A stretch of DNA of 64,000 bases from Agriotes lineatus (taxonomy: Eukaryota > Arthropoda > Insecta > Coleoptera > Elateridae): NCBI GenBank assembly GCA_940337035.1, contig CALNHX010003564.1, positions 1 to 64,000 on the forward strand, read 5' to 3'. The notes below the pieces were generated by a model. It did not search any database and was not told the origin of the DNA. It was given only the letters and a program-made list of their open reading frames with translations. A program made the position numbers and the translations under genes. How positions within the stretch are numbered: the first letter of the stretch is position 1; each line of letters begins with the position of its first letter. Shown one piece after another: positions 59,332-64,000 of the stretch.

Positions 59332-60423
59332 AGCTTTTACCCGCGACTTCGTTCGCGCGTGGTTCGTTATTTGTGTATTAACTAATGACTAATTATTTTC
59401 TGTCATCCCATCCTATCCCCGTCCCCGTCCCTTTCTCCGTCCCCGTCTCAGTACCGTCCCATTCCGTCCCGTCCCGTCCCGTCTCGTCCTGTCCCGTCCT
59501 CTCCCCTTCCATCCCATTCCTTCCCTTCCCTTCCCTTTCCGTCCCGTCCCGTCTCGTTCCTTTTCGTCCCGTCCCGTCTCGTTCCTTTTCGTCCCGTCCC
59601 TTCCTTTTCCGTCCAGTCACTTCTTGTTCAGTCCCGTCCCGTCCAGTCCCGTCCCTTTCCGTCCCGTCCCGTCCATTCCCCTTCCATCCCATTCCTTCCC
59701 TTTCCTTTCCGTATCATCCCGTTCCGCCCCGCCCCGCCCCGTCTCGACCCTTCCCGTCCCGTCCCGTCCCGCCCTTTTCCCTCCCGTCCAGTCCCGTCCC
59801 TTCCCGTCCCGTCCCGCCCCTCCTCTTCCATCCCATTCCCTCCCCTTCCATCCCATCCTTTTCCTTCCCATTTCCGTCCCGTCCGTCCCGCCCCGCCCCG
59901 ACCCGTCCCGCCCCGCCCCGTCCCGCTTTGCCCCGTCCCGTCCCGTCCCGTTCCGTCCCGTCCCGCTCAGTCCCGTCCCGTTCCGTCCAGTCTAGTCCCG
60001 TCCCGTCCCGTTTCTTCCCTTATGTCATGTTCACCGTCTTGGACTTAAAAATAAATGCCATTTTCGCAATCAACGTCCCAATAAACCTCAATAACGACAC
60101 CCATATCGATTTTTAGGCTTACTTACCCCATTTCACCCCCTAAGGGGTTGATTTTCGGAAAATCAAGAAATACGTGTTTGCTTATTTGTTTTTAGGAGTA
60201 CTCCTACGAAGTTTCAAGTCGAAATGTCTATTTAATATTATTTTTCCATACAAAATTGGAACCCCCATTTTACCCCTTTAGGGGTTGAATTTCGAAATAT
60301 CCTTCCTTATTCCTTGTATACATCATAAAGGGAACCTCTGTGCAAAATTTCAGCTTTCTAGGTCCAAGGGTTTGGGCTGGGCGTTGATGAGTCAGTCAGT
60401 CAGGACTTTTAGAAATATATATA
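59332..60423. mobile_element. 1.1-kb insertion in integrase, with CCCGT minisatellite
   Basis: One end reads tagcttttacccgcgacttcgttcgcg, the other tcagtcagtcagtcagg and atatatataag. Such ends recur in many insect genomes, and I recall them as part of widespread non-coding repeats. Between them lies a minisatellite (59405-60015) and about 400 bp of AT-rich sequence. No ORF encodes a known transposase. Junctions are at about 59328-59335 and 60418-60427, where the integrase frame breaks and resumes. No clean TSD was found. Confidence 0.7.
59405..60015. repeat. (CCCGT)n-type pyrimidine minisatellite
   Basis: About 600 bp dominated by CCCGT, CCGTC, CCCTT and CCCATT units on the plus strand, and by GGGAC-like units on the minus strand. 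Long Pro/Ser/Val-rich frames on the plus strand and Gly/Asp/Arg-rich frames on the minus strand are translations of it. It has almost no purine runs on the plus strand and many G triplets spaced by two bases on the minus strand. Confidence 0.93.
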
Positions 60424-63279
60424 AGATTTATTCCTTTCCAGTAATATTTACGTTGTAAATGTTCTATGGTTTCTAAAATTCCTCTATGATTTGTTTTTCC
60501 ATAATGATAATTTGCAATTTGTTGCTGTCGCTCGTCTAGATTTGTGATGTATCTGACTTGAGTCATACATCGGTGGAATTTAGGTGTATTTTCGTTTGTG
60601 ATTGATTTTACATATTCTGAAAATTCTTGGTATAAAGAGTCGTTGGGGAAATGACAATAATAATGAACTTTAGGTTCGCAGTGTTCTATTAGCAATTCGC
60701 TAAATTTTAATCGTTTATTATTGGGGTTTACAAAAACTGAATAATGTACATTACCATCGAATTTAGTGACTTGAATATTTCTGGGCAAATTAGCTTCGAT
60801 AAATTCAATTTGTTTGCCAAAATGCTGAAGAGGTTTTTCACTGATATCGATCGCGGGGGTTGAGCTTTCTTGAGTGTGAACTGTGTCCACTAATGAATTT
60901 TCTCTATCGTTTATAGGCGTTGTGACAACAGGTATTTCAAAAAGGTCGTCGATGTTAGGGGTTTCTGAACGGTTAGGTATCATACTACAATTTGGTTCTT
61001 CCAAAATAGGTGTATCGAGTCTACTGGGGTTATCTATAATTCTGTCAATATCGTCTAGAATTTCTTCAGTGACTGATAAGGGGTGAATTTGGATTCGGGA
61101 TAAGGCATCTGCCACTTTATTAGTTTTTCCAGGTACATATTTTACATCAAAATTAAATTCTTCTAGTCTCAAAGCCCATCTCGTTAATTTCGAGTTTGGT
61201 TCCTTGAGATTACGTAGCCAAACTAATGGTCTATGATCTGTAAAAAGGGTAAATTTGGTGCCAAATAAGTAAGGTCTAAATTGTTTTGTTGCCCATACTA
61301 TAGCTAATAATTCTCTCTCTATAGTACTATACTTTTGTTCTGTGTCATTGAGTGTTCGTGAAGCGTAACTTACTGGTTTTCCTTCTTGTGAAAGAACTGC
61401 GCCAAGTGCATATTTTGAGGCATCTGTGGTCAGTTCGAAAGGCTTCGTAAAGTCTGGGTATTTTAAAATCGGCTCGTTAGCTAAAAGATTTTTGCAATGT
61501 TCAAAGGAGTCTATAAAATCTTGTGTGTGAATAATTTTGTTTTCCTTTTTTAAACAATGAGTTAGAAATTTAGTTATTTTCGCGAAATCTTTGATAAATT
61601 TTCTGTAGTAGCCAAAAAGTCCTAAAAATGATTTTATCTCAGTTCTGGTACTAGGTAAAGGGAAATTTTTTATTGCTTCGATTTTTAAAGGGTCTGGTTT
61701 AACTCCTTCAGGGGTTATAATGTGTCCTAAATATTTTATTGATTTGTGGAGAAATTCTGATTTGTCTAATTGGATTTTGATATTTGTTTCTCTACACTTT
61801 TTAAATACGTTTTCTAACCGGGTGATATGTTCTTGTAATGAATTTGAAAAAATGACTATGTCGTCTAGATAAACTAAACATTGGTTAGGGGTTAATCCTG
61901 TTAATGCAGTGTTTATTGCTCTTTGAAAACTGGCAGAGGAATTCTTTAAACCGAAAGGGAGGCGTTTAAATTGCCAATGGCCTTCTTCAGTAGAGAAAGC
62001 AGTTTTTTCTCTATCTTTTTCTTCTAATTCAATTTGGTGAAAACCGGAAGCTAAATCAAGGGTTGTGAAATAGTTGGCTCTGCCTAAATTGTCTAATACA
62101 GTCTCTATTCTTGGTAAAGGAAATTTGTCGTCAATAGTTTGTTCATTAAGGCGTCTGTAATCGATGACGATGCGCCATTTTTGTTTTCCCGAGGCATCTA
62201 ATTTTTTTGGAACGATCCAAATGGGGAAATTGTACGGTGATTCGCTTGGTTCTATTATGTCTTCTTTTATCATTTTGTCGATTTGTCTTTTGACTTCTTG
62301 ACGGTGTATGTGGGGATACCGATATATTTTCGTGAAAATTGGTGTATCGGTTTTTGTTCTAATATGGTGCTTAGGTAAATTCATTGACGATAAAGGAATG
62401 TCAGGAGAGTAAAATATTTCTTTATATTTTAGACAAAGATTTGTTAGTAACGTTCGTTCTTCATCATTTAAATGATCTAGTCTTAAATTTGATTTTAAAT
62501 TTTGAAAAAGTATTTGTTTTAAATTGGTTATTGATTCGTTATGATTATTGATTTGGATGTTGTCTTTAGCAGGGGTGTATTCTTCTAAAATAAGAGGTTG
62601 AGAAATAATTAGGGTTTGAGGTTTATCAGATGTATTTATCAGGCTAGTTCGAAACCAATTATTTTTTAATGCTACAATAGCTGAAGGCATAGAAATATGT
62701 TCAGTAAAATGTATCTTTGGAGCTAGTTTATTGCCATCTTTTCCTACGGCAGGTAATACGACAATTTGTTCTGTACGGGGAGGTACTTCAATAATTTTTA
62801 GGCTAGTTTTAGACGGTTTAATTTTTGAAAAATTACATTGATTGCGTTTTTGTTCCTCAATTTTTAATTTTTGCCGATTGTAGAAAAAGGGTATTGTTGT
62901 TTTATCGGTTTGGATGTGCATCCATTTATAGTCTATATTTGCTGGTAGGTTAGCTAATAAATCCGTTCCTATTAATCCTACGTATTCTGTGTGAAAATTA
63001 AACAAGTAACATAAATGTGTTCCTTCTTCAGAAAATAAATTTTGAATAGGCACATTTGCAACTAAATTGTGATGGGTAGTTTCATGAGAGGTGGTGATTT
63101 CGAAAGGGTGTTCATATATTAATTCCGGGAAATGTTTATATGCAAATTCAGGTGAAAGAATTGTGCGTGAACTTCCTGTGTCAATTAGTAACTTGTCATT
63201 TGTTTTTGGAATAACAATGTAGGGTAAATTCGATTTTGGGTTGATTGAAAAAGATTCGACCGAGGCTTTTAGCGAAAAT

Positions 63280-64000
63280 TTACGGCATTTTCGGGTTCCT
63301 CGTATTCTGAATTGGTTCTGGTTCTTGGAAGAAGTCAGGGGTTTGGTCTAATTCTTCTTGATGTGATTCAGTGTCTTGACTGTAATATTCATAATTTGTT
63401 TCAACGTTTTCAGTTTCTACCTGAAAGTATCCGGTTTCGGAAAAATCAGTGTTAAATAATTCTTGGGCATGGAAATTTCGCGGTTGATTAGATTGTTGTA
63501 TGTAATTAGTTGGTCGGAAGTTTGAATTGAAATTTTGATTTAATGGTCGTGGTGGTTGTGTTCTTTTGAATTGTTGCGATGCAGGACGTTTTTGTATCGT
63601 ACTTGTCTGCATGGGTTCTGGCTTAAATGTTGGTACGTAATTTCGTTTTGGGGCGAAAACATCTGTTGGAGGTTTTTAGAATTGTCTATTAGGAGTTTGA
63701 CTTTGATTTCCGTAATTAAATGTAGGTGTAGCATTTTGTTTAAACTGTGGTTGTCTTGAATTGGTAAAATGATTTTGTTGGTTATAGTTTGGATGTGTTA
63801 AAGTATGCGTTAACGGTTGCGTGTTGAATGGTTTTTGATAATTTTGGAAAGTAGGTGGTCTTTGCAATGAAAATTTTGGTTGCGAGAAATTATTCGGGGG
63901 GTTATTTTTGTTTAAACCTTGAAAATAACGAATGTCTAATTCCTCTTTAACAATTGTAATTGCCTGTTCTAACGATTGAGGTGATCTGCCTCTTGTAAAG
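63280..64000 (-). pseudogene. gag: Gag C-terminus (partial; extends beyond the window)
   Basis: The minus-strand frame enters at 64000 with EEELDIRYFQG-type text, runs through a Gln/Asn/Pro/Phe-rich region, and stops at the TAA complement of 63676-63678. It then continues in the same frame to 63280 (RPASQQFKRTQPPRP and an acidic EPEPIQNTR end). The single in-frame stop is the only break seen. No CCHC zinc knuckle is visible in this part. The Asn/Gln-rich composition fits the C-terminal gag of errantiviruses. The N-terminal part and capsid region are outside the window. Confidence 0.75.

Larger units (their letters stand above)
58393..63330 (-). pseudogene. pol: Pol: protease, RT, RNase H and integrase, split by an insertion
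   Basis: The pol frame is open past the gag stop (63280) and overlaps gag by a one-nucleotide shift near 63290, where aaaa/ttt runs offer slippage. In order on the minus strand: protease LIDTGSS (complement of 63168-63182), RT with LPFGLKNSSASF and YLDD (complement of 61860-61871), RNase H ELTTDASKYALGAVL, and a tether leading to the integrase zinc finger (HYGKTNHRGI). Then the 1.1-kb insertion at 59332-60423 interrupts. The zinc-finger NCQNC and the integrase core resume at 59331: LTLIDAFSKFVQAY (first Asp), VLIADNEF (second Asp) and NSLIERFHS (Glu), ending at 58393. All catalytic residues are present outside the interruption. The family is Ty3/gypsy, errantivirus branch. Confidence 0.9.
56342..64000 (-). 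mobile_element. Errantivirus-like provirus (Ty3/gypsy with env), 3' part
   Basis: Minus-strand order is gag C-terminus, protease, RT, RNase H, integrase, env, then 3' LTR. This is the layout of insect errantiviruses. The 5' LTR, primer-binding site and most of gag are beyond position 64000. There is one stop in gag, one frameshift in env and one 1.1-kb insertion in pol, so the copy is disabled. The divergence pattern suggests a fairly recent insertion, because the frames are otherwise clean. Confidence 0.88.

Noticed and set aside
59385..60116. 243-codon Pro/Ser/Val-rich frame, and the minus Gly/Asp/Arg-rich frames
   Set aside because: They follow the pentanucleotide minisatellite; codons repeat with its period and no domain exists.

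Overview
The window is AT-rich, intron-poor, non-operonic eukaryotic DNA packed with transposable elements. It looks like an intergenic or heterochromatic stretch of an insect genome. A beetle is possible, but nothing in the sequence fixes the order. The pointers to an arthropod are an insect-type mariner, an errantivirus-like (env-bearing Ty3/gypsy) provirus, RTE and other APE-type LINEs, TA-flanked long-terminal-inverted-repeat (TIR) elements and a spliced Crypton-like tyrosine recombinase. I found no convincing single-copy host gene, rRNA, canonical tRNA, CRISPR array or bacterial feature.

Layout. Positions 1-4.7 kb hold two related long-TIR DNA elements, and an apparently intact mariner (2680-3953) sits inside the second. 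Positions 4.86-9.78 kb are a 13-copy tandem satellite of a 379-bp monomer that carries a 155-bp palindrome. Positions 10-24 kb are mostly unrecognised DNA with a dead LINE (10.2-11.1 kb), a tRNA-derived SINE with a 12-bp target-site duplication (TSD), a hAT-type MITE with an 8-bp TSD, a 1.24-kb foldback element and smaller palindromes.

Positions 24.4-43.1 kb contain five copies of one composite repeat family with an (ACAG)n tract; several copies carry a tRNA-like module. Between these copies lie a long-TIR element with a decayed transposase (27285-29916), a LINE fragment, a foldback element holding a captured gene fragment (31005-32210), a cysteine-rich coding fragment of apparently the same gene family (33594-34135), a PIF/Harbinger-type MITE and a two-exon tyrosine recombinase gene (35836-36979). 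Positions 43-49 kb are nearly featureless apart from a small TA-flanked MITE and a GC-centred palindrome.

Positions 49.4-56.1 kb are a nested LINE pair: an almost full-length but broken RTE-type element interrupts an older LINE. Positions 56.3-64.0 kb are the 3' two thirds of an errantivirus-like provirus on the minus strand, read as gag C-terminus, protease-RT-RNase H-integrase, env and 3' LTR. It has one gag stop, one env frameshift and a 1.1-kb insertion in the integrase zinc finger that contains a (CCCGT)n minisatellite.

Only the mariner transposase and the spliced tyrosine recombinase look uninterrupted. The other coding segments are relics. The window is best read as a stratified record of insertions: satellite amplification, nested DNA transposons, nested LINEs, a provirus interrupted by a later element, and several palindromic elements that share TA target sites.
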